A stretch of DNA of 64,000 bases from Bradyrhizobium sp. ISRA464. Its GTDB lineage: Bacteria; Pseudomonadota; Alphaproteobacteria; Rhizobiales; Xanthobacteraceae. A program made the position numbers and the translations under genes. The DNA lies in contig NZ_CP094526.1 in the NCBI RefSeq assembly GCF_029910095.1, positions 8,384,501 to 8,448,500 of the forward strand, read 5' to 3'. Shown here piece by piece: positions 47,441 to 56,681 of the stretch; position 1 is the first letter of the stretch; each line of letters begins with the position of its first letter. The notes beneath the pieces were generated by a model. It made no database searches and was not told the origin of the DNA. It saw only the letters and a list, made by a program, of their open reading frames with translations.

Positions 47441-50400
47441 TCACCGCGCCCGGCGCGAGAAGAAGGAGATCAGGACCGGCAGCGTCACCAAAATCACGAG
47501 CGGCGCCAGCATCATGCCGGTTACCACCACGATGGCGAGCGGCTTCTGCACCTGCGAGCCGATGCCTTGCGACAGCGCCGCCGGCAACAACCCGACGCCC
47601 GCCACCACGCAGGTCATCAGCACCGGCCGCAACTGCAGTTCGCCTGTGCGGATCACCGCGCTCATCCGGTCGTAGCCTTCCTCAATCAGCGTGTTGAACT
47701 GCGAGAGGATGATGATGCCGTCCATCACGGCGATGCCGAACAACGCGACGAAACCGATCGCGGCGGAGACGCTGAACGGAATGCCTGATGCCAGCAGCCC
47801 GAGCACGCCGCCGAAGATCGCCATCGGGATCACGCTCATGGCGAGCAGAATCTCGACGATCGATCCGAAATTGAACCAGAGCAGGATGGCGATCAGCGCG
47901 AGGCTGATCGGCACCACAATCGACAGGCGCTTGATCGCGTCCTGCAGGTTGCCGTATTCCCCCACCCATTCGAGCCGCGAGCCAGGCGGAAGCTGGACCT
48001 GGGCAGCGATCTTCTGCTGTGCCTCCTGGATCGCGCCGCCGAGGTCGCGCTCGCGCACCGAGAACTTGATCGGCAGATAGCGCTCCTGCTGCTCGCGGTA
48101 GATGAAGGCCGCGCCGGAGACAAGGTTAATGGAGGCGACCTCGCTCAGCGGGATTTGCGTGATGCCGCTCGGCCCGTTGACGCCGATCCTCAAGTTCTGG
48201 ATCGCCTCCGCGCTCTTGCGATATTCCGGCGCCAGCCGAACGATGATCGGGAAATGCCGGTCGCTGCCGGGCTCGTAGACATCGCCGGCGCTGTCACCGC
48301 CGATCGCCACCTTGATAGTGGCGTTGATATCGCCGGGCGCAAGCCCGTAACGCGCAGCTTTGGCGCGGTCGATGTCGATCTGGATGGTGGGCTGCCCGAG
48401 CGAGGTGAAAACCGCAAGATCGGTGATGCCCTGCACGGTCGCAAGCACCGATTTGATCTTTTGCGCGGTCTCGGTCAGCGATTTGAGGTCGTTACCGAAC
48501 AGCTTGATCGAGTTCTCACCCTTCACGCCGGATACCGCTTCGGACACGTTGTCTTGCAGATATTGCGAGAAGTTGAACTCGACGCCCGGAAAGCGGTCGT
48601 CCAATTGAGAGAGCAGCTCGGCGGTGAGCTCTTCCTTGTCGTGGGTGCCCGGCCATTCGCTCATCGGCTTCAGCGGCGCGAAGAATTCGGCGTTGAAAAA
48701 TCCTGTCGCGTCGGTGCCATCGTCAGGGCGGCCGTGCTGCGAGACCACGGCTTCGACCTCGGGACGGCTGCGGATCAATTTCCGCATCTCGTTGACGTAA
48801 GTGTTGCCTTCCGCAAGCGAGATGGTCGGCGGCAGGGTCGCGCGAATCCAGAGATTGCCCTCCTCGAGCTTGGGCAAGAATTCCAGTCCCAGCGTACGGC
48901 CGAAGACAAATGTCATCGCGAAAAGCCCGATGGCACCGATCATCACCAGATTCCGGTTGCCGACGGCCCAGTTCAGCACGGGCACGTAGAGCCGATGCAG
49001 CAATGCCATCAACCGCGTTTCGGTTTCGTGCACGTGAGGCGGCAGGATGATCGCGCTCAACGCCGGCGTCACAGTGAAGGTCGCAAGCAGACCGCCGACC
49101 AACGCATAGGCATAGGTTCGCGCCATCGGTCCGAAGATGTTGCCCTCGACGCCGCTCAAGGTGAACAGTGGCAGAAACGCCGCAACGATGATGGTGGCGG
49201 CAAAGAAGATTGACCGGGATACGTCGGCGCCCGCACTGAGGATGGCATGGCGTTTCATGTCCATCGTCGTGTCGATCGAAAAATAACCTTCCTCGATCTC
49301 CGAGAGGGTCGAGGTTTCCGTCAGCCGCCGGAAGATTGCCTCTACCATGATCACGGTGGCGTCCACGATCAAGCCAAAATCGATGGCGCCGACCGACAGG
49401 AGGTTTGCGGACTCGCCGCGCAGCACCAGCACGATGACGGCGAAAAACAGCGCGAACGGGATAGTGGCGCCGACGATCAGCGCGCTTCGGAGATCCCCTA
49501 AGAAGATCCATTGCACCAGCACGATCAGGAGGATGCCGATCACCATGTTGTGCAGCACTGTCGAGGTGGTGAGATCGATCAGGTCCTTGCGGTCGTAGAT
49601 CCGCTCGATATGCACGCCCGGCGGCAGGATGCTGGAGTTGTTGATTTTTGCGACCATCTGCTCGACTCGCGCGATGGTCGGTGTGCTCTGCTCGCCGCGC
49701 CGCATCAGCACTATGCCTTGGACGATGTCATCGTCGTCATCGAGGCCGGCGATGCCGAGCCGCGGCTTCTCGCCGACGGTGACGGTCGCGACATCCTTGA
49801 CTAGCACGGGATTGCCGCCGCTCTGCGAGATCATGGTCTTGGCAAGATCGTCCATGGAGCGGATCAGGCCGACGCCGCGTACCACGGCGGACTGCGACCC
49901 GATATTGATGGTGTTGCCGCCGACATTGATGTTGGAATTGCTCACCGCCTGCAGCATCTGCGGCAGCGTCAGCCCGTTGGCGACCAGCTTGTTGAAGTCG
50001 ACCTGCAGCTCGAAAGTTTTGGTCTTGCCGCCCCAGCCGGTGACGTCAATCACGCCGGGCACCGCGCGAAAACGGCGCTGGAGAATCCAGTCTTGGATCG
50101 TCTTGAGGTCGAGTACGCTGTAGTTCGGCGGCCCGACCAGCCGATAGCGGTAGATTTCGCCGATCGGGCTCGTGGGAGAGATCTGCGGCTGCACATTGCC
50201 GGGCAGTGGCGCCAGCTGCGCCAGCCGATTCAAGACCTGCTGCAGCGCTTCATCGTAGGTGTAAGCGAAGGAGAACTGCAGCTTGACGTCCGACAAACCG
50301 TAGAGCGAGATGGTGCGGATCGTGGTCACGTTCCTTATGCCCGCGACCTGGGTCTCGATCGGAATCGTGATGTAGCGCTCGATCTCTTCCGCCGATAGTC

Positions 50401-50560
50401 CCGAGCTCTGGGTCACGATGTCGACCATCGGCGGCGTCGGATCCGGATAGGCTTCGATGTTGAGCTGCCTGAACGCGATCAGGCCGCCGATCAATACGGC
50501 GACAAACATGCCAACCATCAGGTAGCGGCGGTTGACTGCAAGAGCGACGAGGCGATCCAT
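47441..50560 (-). CDS. CusA/CzcA-type RND efflux permease
   Basis: This 1039-residue inner-membrane pump starts MDRLVALAVNRRYLMVGMFV and has the heavy-metal RND pattern: AYPDPTPPMVDIVTQSSGLS and EEIERYITIPIE in the first porter domain, SVGAIDFGLIVDATVIMVEA in the fourth helix and FVALFGIAVMDGIIILSQFN in the tenth. The single DFG...D relay is typical of CusA/CzcA rather than of multidrug pumps. Length is complete. The adaptor (CusB/CzcB) and channel genes that normally precede it are missing: the 700 bases upstream have no coding frame for them. A TolC-type gene lies 1.6 kb downstream on the same strand. Substrate metal is unassigned. Confidence 0.92.
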   Translation of the reverse strand: MDRLVALAVNRRYLMVGMFVAVLIGGLIAFRQLNIEAYPDPTPPMVDIVTQSSGLSAEEIERYITIPIETQVAGIRNVTTIRTISLYGLSDVKLQFSFAYTYDEALQQVLNRLAQLAPLPGNVQPQISPTSPIGEIYRYRLVGPPNYSVLDLKTIQDWILQRRFRAVPGVIDVTGWGGKTKTFELQVDFNKLVANGLTLPQMLQAVSNSNINVGGNTINIGSQSAVVRGVGLIRSMDDLAKTMISQSGGNPVLVKDVATVTVGEKPRLGIAGLDDDDDIVQGIVLMRRGEQSTPTIARVEQMVAKINNSSILPPGVHIERIYDRKDLIDLTTSTVLHNMVIGILLIVLVQWIFLGDLRSALIVGATIPFALFFAVIVLVLRGESANLLSVGAIDFGLIVDATVIMVEAIFRRLTETSTLSEIEEGYFSIDTTMDMKRHAILSAGADVSRSIFFAATIIVAAFLPLFTLSGVEGNIFGPMARTYAYALVGGLLATFTVTPALSAIILPPHVHETETRLMALLHRLYVPVLNWAVGNRNLVMIGAIGLFAMTFVFGRTLGLEFLPKLEEGNLWIRATLPPTISLAEGNTYVNEMRKLIRSRPEVEAVVSQHGRPDDGTDATGFFNAEFFAPLKPMSEWPGTHDKEELTAELLSQLDDRFPGVEFNFSQYLQDNVSEAVSGVKGENSIKLFGNDLKSLTETAQKIKSVLATVQGITDLAVFTSLGQPTIQIDIDRAKAARYGLAPGDINATIKVAIGGDSAGDVYEPGSDRHFPIIVRLAPEYRKSAEAIQNLRIGVNGPSGITQIPLSEVASINLVSGAAFIYREQQERYLPIKFSVRERDLGGAIQEAQQKIAAQVQLPPGSRLEWVGEYGNLQDAIKRLSIVVPISLALIAILLWFNFGSIVEILLAMSVIPMAIFGGVLGLLASGIPFSVSAAIGFVALFGIAVMDGIIILSQFNTLIEEGYDRMSAVIRTGELQLRPVLMTCVVAGVGLLPAALSQGIGSQVQKPLAIVVVTGMMLAPLVILVTLPVLISFFSRRAR

Positions 50561-51265
50561 TCAAATCAAACCTTCTTTGCTACCAGACGTCGCAGAAGAT
50601 CCAGCAGCCGGGAATCTGGCGCATGAACTCGACGTCAGAAAAGAGGATAAGAATCAGATCGATGGAGCCATGGCTTATCACTTGATCGGCCACGCTGATG
50701 TCTTCGCTGCGGGCACAGCGTGTCATCGGAAGTTCCCGCCCACTCATGCGCTTTGCCTTCTACGCGAGAGGCGAATGATTCGCGCACTATGCTTCGACCG
50801 ACAATGCTCGAATGCGCGGCATCGCCAACATCTTACAAGAGTTTCGCCAGCAGCGCATTGGCCTTTGAGAGGCTTCGGACCGAACAGCTCACGGCCTCGT
50901 CGTGCTTACGCACACAGTTCCAGATCGAGATGCCGGCGCTCTAAATCGGCGGTCACACTGCAAACATCTCTTGTTGCCTATCGCGTCGATATCGGCATGT
51001 CGGCCCTTGCGCGGCTCTTAGCGCAGAGCGGACCTCCATTGCGGCGCAATATCTGCGTTGGACCAAGGGACCAAACCACTCGCCCGGCAGGACGCCGCGG
51101 CAGACGGCTTAGCCTACATCCGGTTGGGAGCGTCTTGTCCAAAGATGAGGGGGCACCGACCTCCCATCAGGTCGCCACTGTGCGCCAGTCGAATTGCCGC
51201 GCGCCGATCAGGCGCGCGGCCGAAATTTTGGAACCGGGGCCGCTCGCGCGGCCCCGGCTTAAGCC
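50561..51265. other. intergenic, expected adaptor gene absent
   Basis: No protein family was recognised in 700 bases where a metal-efflux adaptor gene would be expected. Several short frames exist on the plus strand, with Ser/Arg-rich compositions typical of shadows. Confidence 0.45.
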
Positions 51266-51930
51266 TCATTCTGCGGCCTGCGAATACTCGTCGCTGTCCT
51301 GTACTTCGGTCGAAGCATCATCCCGATCCTGCGGCTTGGCTGTCTTCAGCAACGAGGGCAGCCAGCCAGTTGCTGCCAGCAGCTGTTCGGCGGCTTCTGC
51401 CATGTCGATCTTCTTCATATCGACCATCCGCTCGGCAGCCTCGCCGCTCACGCCTTCGCAAACTGCCTCCAGAATGCGGGCCTTGGTGACGCGGCCAAGG
51501 TAGCTGCGCACGGTCGGCCGCCAATAACCGGTCATGTCGAGAGAAACGGCTTCCGTCAGCCGTTCGGCTGTTGCCAGCGCTCGCGGCCGCCGCTCCCACG
51601 GCAGTTTCACCACATTGACGGTCAATGCGGCACAATGCGCAAACAAGGCCGTGCGGCTATCGTGGTCGAGTTCGACCACGAAAGTCCAAAGGCAAGTAGC
51701 GTCCCGGGGCATCTGCCTTGCCCAATTGGCGTGACGATCCGCCCAGGCCTTGCCGGCCGGTGTATCCTCGATGCCGTCCGCATGCCCAGCCAAACCCGTC
51801 TTGACCGGCTGGATACCGACGACATGCGCATCGGCACCGAGATAGAAGATTTGCGCCGCGAGCGCATGCGTGACTGCCACGATTGCCGTTTCGGGCTGTT
51901 CGCTCAAATTGTCATTCGGCCTGCAATATT
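51266..51930 (-). pseudogene. ParB-like partition protein, C-terminal fragment cut by an ISL3 element
   Basis: The frame from about 51930 reads NLSEQPETAIVAVTHALAAQ, WRPTVRSYLGRVTKARILEA and MVDMKKIDMAEAAEQLLAAT, then GWLPSLL and an acidic end. This matches the C-terminal third of the long (about 700-residue) ParB-domain proteins found on plasmids and integrative elements of alphaproteobacteria. The N-terminal nuclease-like and helix-turn-helix parts are missing. The break coincides with the left end of an ISL3 element, and the frame beyond it is only antisense of the transposase. Confidence 0.72.
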
Positions 51931-53037
51931 GGCTCTGACTCACTTTTGATGCAGTTTGGGGGATGTCTGGCGTTTTGATTGGGGGAGAATCAGCGCCATG
52001 CAGCAAGCGCTCCACCGCTCCAGTCTGGTGCCGCGTGGGTTTGTTGTAGAGAGTGCGTGCTACGAGGGTGAGAAGGCCGTCATCACGGTTCGGGCGTCGG
52101 GAAGTGTCGGCGTGTGTCCATCGTGCGGGACAGTTTCGCGGCGTATCCATAGCCGATATCGGCGACGCGTGATCGATCTGCCGCTGTCCGGGCGGGTCGT
52201 AGAGCTCCTGGTGATCGCCCGCCGCTTCCGCTGCGACGCCGTCCTGTGCGGACGCCAGATCTTCACGGAGCGTTTCGCCGACGGGATATTGGCTCCATCG
52301 GCGCGACGCACGGCGCGGCTGGACTCTATCGTCCATCACCTCGGTCTGGCGCTTGGCGGTCGACCGGCAGCGGGCTTCGCAAAACGGCTGATGCTGCCTG
52401 TGAGCAAGGACACGCTTCTGCGCGTGGTCCGACGCCGCAGCCGTTCGCCGGCTGACCCTCTCAAGGTTATCGGCATCGATGACTGGGCCTGGCGGCGCAA
52501 TCACCGATACGCCAGCATCATCTGCAACTTGGAAAGGCGCCGGGTCGTCACCCTGCTGCCGGATCGTGAGCCCGCGACCGCCCAAGCCTGGCTGGCTGCT
52601 TATCCCACGATCTCGGTCGTCGCCCGCGATCGTGGCGGGGGATATGGCGAAGCGGCAGCAAAGGCCCTGCCGCACGCGGTGCAGGTCGCCGACCGTTGGC
52701 ATTTGATGGAGAACGCCAGTCGAGCCTTCCTTGACGCTGTCCGCAAATCGATGCGCCAGATACGCACCGTCATCGGCGCGACCACGATCGATCCCGAGCT
52801 GCTAACAGCCGCCGAGCGCCTCCAGTATGAGGGCTATCTGCGCCGCGAAGAGACCAATGCGGCCATCCTGGCTCTGTCGAAGAGCGGCATACCCATCAAG
52901 CAGATCGTGCGCCAGACTGGCCATAGCAGGAAGCTGGTACGGCAGGTGATCCGTGGCGAACGGAACGATGTCTTCCGGACCCGGCAAAGTTCGCTGGACT
53001 TGCATTTACCATGGCTCGACGATCAGTGGGCGTCCGG
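51925..53037 (+). mobile_element. ISL3 family element, right end deleted
   Basis: The left end is taken at GGCTCTGACTCAC, directly next to the ParB break and about 70 bases before the transposase start. The right part is missing: transposase homology stops near 53037, where unrelated sequence begins. No right inverted repeat is found, so the copy is immobile. Confidence 0.65.
51998..53037 (+). pseudogene. ISL3 family transposase, C-terminally truncated
   Basis: After a good ribosome site (GGGGGAG) the protein starts MQQALHRSSLVPRGFVVESA. The zinc-finger region (SVGVCPSCGTVSRRIHSRYR) is followed by DLPLSGRVVELLVIARRFRC, the first catalytic aspartate in VIGIDDWAWRRNHRYASI and the second in VVARDRGGGYGEAAAKALP. 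A helix-turn-helix with GIPIKQIVRQTGHSRKLVRQ follows. After LPWLDDQWASGCRN the family sequence ends abruptly, about 100-150 residues early, so the third catalytic acid is lost. The frame then reads on through unrelated DNA to 53341. Confidence 0.82.
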
Positions 53038-53296
53038 CTGTCGCAACGATGAAATAGCAGACTGCGAAGAAGGCGCTGCTGGCGACGAGGCTCCAGATCG
53101 CGGCTTCTGTCCCGATCATGAGGTCGATCGCAAGGGTCATGATCGTGAAGACAAAAACGGTAAACTCGCAAGCGAACAGCAGCCGCGGACGCCGCTTAAC
53201 GACCAAGATGTCGTACTGAGCGGCTACCGCGAGGGTCAGTGCATGTGCGATCGCGATCGGCGCCGTAGGTCTGAATTTGACAGATCACCCCATGGG
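53038..53296 (-). pseudogene. membrane protein fragment, family unknown
   Basis: One minus-strand frame encodes TAPIAIAHALTLAVAAQYDI, LVVKRRPRLLFACEFTVFVF, TIMTLAIDLMIGTEAAIWSL and VASSAFFAVCYFIVATAG, giving at least three strong hydrophobic helices. There is no start codon at the right end and the left end lies at the broken transposase. It is therefore an internal or C-terminal piece of an integral membrane protein. I do not recognise the family. Confidence 0.45.
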
Positions 53297-54953
53297 TTTT
53301 GTCGCGAAAATAACAGGAAACGGGAGCAGCAGCAGCTTTAGAGCCTTGGCGGCAAGCAGCTGCGACTTGCATCCCCTCGAACCAATGCTGAAGGTTCGGG
53401 ATTCCCAAACGGGGCTTTGGGCGGCATTTTACCTTCGACCAACAGCCAGCGCGGAGATCAGATCAGATCCTCTTGCTGAATCTTTCAAGGCATCGGAGAT
53501 CGTGCCGTTTCGCCTCGCCGTCGCGCGGAAGTTGATGGCGGGATCTGCGCAGTCTCGGAAGCCAGATTTTAGGTCGGTTCACACCTTTGCCCAGCGCATG
53601 GGTGGGCCGCACGCTTATATACTGGTTATTAGTGAGCAGGAGGCCGTCGGCCAAGGACGCGTCGGTCAGAATGAAATCGGGAAAATCGTGCTCGAATGGA
53701 ACATCTCTGATGCCGTTGTTTCCTCGATTAATCGTTCTCTTGATCGCCTTGCGAGCTGGCTGGGTGGATCGCTAACTCGCGCCGATGGCGATCTACGCAC
53801 ACGGCTCTGGTCTGCAGCGCATCACAGCGGTGGCTGCCGTATTGCGGACGCCCCGAATCACGGCGTTGTCGATCGCAATTTGCGTGTGCACGGCACTAAT
53901 AGGATCTATGTGTGCGACGGCTCCGTTCTTCCTTCGACTGGAGCGTCAAATACGGGTCTGACTATCGGCTCACTGGCACTTCGACTGGCCGATCACATCT
54001 GTAAGACGGTCGTTCGTGAACCGGTCGGCTCTTCGAGCAGGTTGCCAAAAATTGCGGTCTCCGGAGCAGGCGGGCACGTAGGCCGCATCCTCATGCCTGC
54101 GTTGGTCCGCAGCGGATTTGCTCCGCAGCCAATCTCGCTTCGAAAGGAATTGGGCCAGCCGGAGTTAGGAAAATCCACTCTGTTTCTGCATCTTGCAAAT
54201 GCGCACGGGTCTGTCGAAGAGAATATGAGGCTGCAGAAAAGGACGGCGGAGTTACTTGCTGCTGCAGAGGTTTCACACATCATCGTTTTGCAGAGCTTCG
54301 CAACCCTACAGGATCCGTCATCGGTGCCAGACTCTGCGGCTGCGAACTTTGGATTTGAACGCCTAACGTACCGCGATCCATACATTCTTGGTAAGCTCGC
54401 TGTGGAGCAGTTTTGGACCAATTGGCAGCGAGAGCGGCCTGATCGCGGAGTAGCTTTCGTCTACGTTCCCACAATCCTTGGGCCGCAATCAGCCTGGACA
54501 AGAGAAATCGCCAATTACTGCCAGGGTCGTCCAATCTGGGTTCCGGCCATGCCGCGCTTTTTCTCCCTAACGGACGAGAAATTAGCTGCATCGATCGTTC
54601 ACCTCTGTGGTTCTCCGGTGCCAAGAGGCATAAGTCGGAGGATGCTGTTTGATCGGAGCGGGTCTCTAGCGGAAGCAGTTGCTTGGGATCGCGGCGCTGA
54701 CGATGTTGTTGAAATAGCTTTTCCATCAGTAGCGCGGCTTGCCGTTTCGCTTGCAAGGTTTGCGTTATTTAACAAGGTCCTGAACAAGGCTTTGCAGATC
54801 ACAAACAGATGCTTGCATTCACGATACGCGATATTACCGGTCTCGCCAAAGTATTATGGGATTTTTCAATTGCAGTCGCGGTTTGCGAGCATCTTTAACG
54901 AGCCAACGGCTGCCGAATTAAGCGATGCTCACGCTGACCATTTGGTTCCCTAA
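53277..54953 (+). CDS. GMC oxidoreductase C-terminal domain fused to an NAD-dependent epimerase-type domain, 5' truncated
   Basis: The 558-codon frame has two recognisable parts. Residues 110-245 are the C-terminal domain of GMC flavin oxidoreductases, with the catalytic-type AAHHSGGCRIAD (residues 180-191), VCDGSVLPSTGASNTGLTIG and LALRLADHI. Residues 256-470 form a Rossmann epimerase/SDR-like domain: PKIAVSGAGGHVGRI with the nucleotide loop, SHIIVLQSFATLQD, and YILGK matching the YxxxK site (about 369-373). The flavin-binding N-terminal half of the GMC part (about 350 residues) is missing, and the first 50 codons have no likeness, so the real start is lost. GC is clearly lower than in the flanking genes. 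It is probably the remains of a cell-surface sugar or lipid biosynthesis gene. Confidence 0.7.
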   Translation: MTDHPMGFVAKITGNGSSSSFRALAASSCDLHPLEPMLKVRDSQTGLWAAFYLRPTASAEIRSDPLAESFKASEIVPFRLAVARKLMAGSAQSRKPDFRSVHTFAQRMGGPHAYILVISEQEAVGQGRVGQNEIGKIVLEWNISDAVVSSINRSLDRLASWLGGSLTRADGDLRTRLWSAAHHSGGCRIADAPNHGVVDRNLRVHGTNRIYVCDGSVLPSTGASNTGLTIGSLALRLADHICKTVVREPVGSSSRLPKIAVSGAGGHVGRILMPALVRSGFAPQPISLRKELGQPELGKSTLFLHLANAHGSVEENMRLQKRTAELLAAAEVSHIIVLQSFATLQDPSSVPDSAAANFGFERLTYRDPYILGKLAVEQFWTNWQRERPDRGVAFVYVPTILGPQSAWTREIANYCQGRPIWVPAMPRFFSLTDEKLAASIVHLCGSPVPRGISRRMLFDRSGSLAEAVAWDRGADDVVEIAFPSVARLAVSLARFALFNKVLNKALQITNRCLHSRYAILPVSPKYYGIFQLQSRFASIFNEPTAAELSDAHADHLVP

Positions 54954-55250
54954 TTATCCAGCAAAGGCCTCCGAAGAACGCGAGGCATTTGCCAAAGTAT
55001 CATCATGGAGCGCCCGCTAAGAATGGTTGTTTCCCGACGCGCATTGTCGCGCCGCAGGACACGATAAAGCGTTGCTACGCCAACGACCGGCTCGGACTAC
55101 TTCGTAATTCCGGTGGGGATGGCCTGTCCGCCGGGCACGCAAAGCGTTACTGACTATACTCCGATGCAGGACCGCCGCTGAAGCGGAGTGCGCCCGGATG
55201 TGGTTGAACACAGTCGTCCTCTACGCGGGCACTCGCCGACTGGATATCAC
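54954..55250. other. intergenic, no supported gene
   Basis: A possible helix-turn-helix scrap on the minus strand (VGVATLYRVLRRDNARR, around 55030-55085) recalls the end of resolvase-type proteins, but it is too short to support. Confidence 0.35.
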
Positions 55251-55440
55251 ATGCAGGCCTTTCAAGTGATCGAACGAATAGCGCCGGGACGGTTGCGTCG
55301 GAGCGCTCGCGAGCTGGCCGATGCGATGCTCGTGGGCCGACGGTCTCGCCGCCGTATTCCTGTCTCGCCGCAGCTTGTAAATCGTGATTACGAGCGGGGC
55401 CGATGGGATTATCTCAGACTGCTATTGGCCGCCCGGTTTT
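55251..55440 (+). pseudogene. SAM-dependent methyltransferase, N-terminal scrap
   Basis: The frame reads MQAFQVIERIAPGRLRRSAR, ELADAMLV and RRIPVSPQLVNRDYERGRWD followed by YLRLL. The RDYERGRWDYL stretch precedes the SAM-binding motif in a group of methyltransferases of surface polysaccharide gene clusters. The GxGxG motif is absent because the likeness stops at about 55440. It may come from the same lost cluster as the GMC-epimerase gene. Confidence 0.4.
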
Positions 55441-56014
55441 TGTCGAAGGGGAAAATCCATTCTCCTGCCGTAGTTCAAACGGTGGGTTTTGGACTGGAAA
55501 ACTCGAAAATGCTTTATCCTTCAATAGGGGGTTGACTGACTCCCTCTCCTCTTCCACGGCTATGGAAAAGTTTTAAGACCCCCTCAAAGGGAGCCGGAAA
55601 CGGGGTTGACCGTTCCTAACAGAGCGGCCGCCCCGTTCAAGTAAGACAGAGATTTCGGGCAAACGAATCCAGTCGTCGACTGTCGTCGTCAATGGCCACA
55701 TTGGTCAGCTCCTCTTACCCTGATTCGCTGCTGCCATGCAGGAAGCTTGGCACAAGGGCTTTGGGGAGGAGACATCATGAAGCCGGGCGGGGCGATGTTG
55801 CCGAGAACGGTCTTAGCCGTCGGCCTCAGCTCCCGCCTTCGGTTTGCACTGATGCGCCGTTGGCGGAAGCACGCAGCGTGATCAACAGTGCTAAGGCCAA
55901 AACAGAACGCATCGCATTTGCTCCAGTCGACCGACCGCCGTTCTCACGTGATGCGCGGCCGCGCCGCCGCAATCTGTGGCGGCTTCACGATCGGCAAATT
56001 GGCGGCACCATGGG
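55441..56014. other. unassigned region between gene fragments
   Basis: Nothing certain is seen except one very short frame with a strong ribosome site (55777-55881). The remainder looks like junction DNA between fragments. Confidence 0.4.
55777..55881 (+). CDS. candidate small ORF (34 aa), basic
   Basis: A strong Shine-Dalgarno sequence (GGGGAGGAGA) stands six bases before the ATG. The peptide begins MKPGGAMLPRTVLAVGLSSR and ends with a basic LMRRWRKHAA. It has no known relatives that I can recall. It could be the front of a truncated gene instead of a true small protein. Confidence 0.25.
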   Translation: MKPGGAMLPRTVLAVGLSSRLRFALMRRWRKHAA

Positions 56015-56239
56015 CGCACGTCCGAGAAAATCACCTTCGCCGAGATGCGATCGGCCGGCGTGCGCGGGGTGCTGGTCGATTGCTCCCATTATCGCGGCAG
56101 CCACTGGTCGCGTCTCGGCGCCGATCGGGGGTCCGATGACATGCGGCCCTCCGAAATCGAACCCGGATTCGTGTGCCAGCGGGACCGGCACGGCGCCGAC
56201 GTCAGGCCCCATTGGTGCCGAACGCGCCAATCAAATTAG
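56015..56239 (+). pseudogene. small conserved hypothetical protein, degraded
   Basis: The frame reads ITFAEMRSAGVRGVLVDCSH, YRGSHWSRLGADRGSDDMRP and SEIEPGFVCQRDRHGADVRP. This resembles a small rhizobial protein with a zinc-ribbon-like pattern (YCxxYKCxH then CxxCGxxGADVRP). Here the second cysteines of both pairs are replaced (YRGSH; CQRDRHGADVRP), so metal binding would be lost. Confidence 0.5.
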
Positions 56240-56433
56240 GACAGCGATGCTGGTCGGCTTCCCCCGGCAATTTGCCGCTAGGCTTAGGCTAACACGTCTT
56301 TGGAGTCCAGCATTCTTCCTCCTTCCTCAATGGGCGCCGCTTTCTCGGGCGATCCGCCAAGATTGGCAGCGGAAAGGCGACGTCATTTGCCCTAAGTTGT
56401 AGGCCGGTTTCCGACGGCTGGCAGAGAGCCTTT

Positions 56434-56677
56434 GAGGAGCCAATCCCTCTGCCGGTTGGTGGTCAGCTCCTCACGCTTCGCGATGCCGCCACCTGCATCA
56501 CGAAGCTGTCGAAAGCCGAACATGACGCGGCGGAATGGCGCGATGCTATCGACGATGATGATGGGACGCCGTCCGTCAACCGGCGCTGCGGACCCGATCT
56601 TCCTCCTGCGTTTGATCCTTGCGCGGCAGTGCCAGCCGATTCCAGACGTCCACGAGCGCTGCAGCCAGCTGATCGAC
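56434..56677 (+). pseudogene. small conserved hypothetical protein, N-terminal scrap
   Basis: The frame reads EEPIPLPVGGQLLTLRDAAT, CITKLSKAEHDAAEWRDAID. It matches the front of a short protein widespread in Rhizobiales, which reads PLPxGRxLVTLxDAAxYITKLPKAEHxAxEW. After DAIDDDDG the likeness is lost, and the frame runs into the IS1182-type element. Confidence 0.5.
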
Positions 56678-56681
56678 TAGG

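Noticed and set aside
48155..49213. A 352-codon frame antisense to the CusA-type gene
   Set aside because: It is an antisense shadow of a conserved pump gene, with atypical amino acid composition.
54960..55211. Minus-strand reading with a resolvase-like helix (VGVATLYRVLRRDNARR)
   Set aside because: Only about 20 residues look like a helix-turn-helix, and the frames around them do not continue the likeness.
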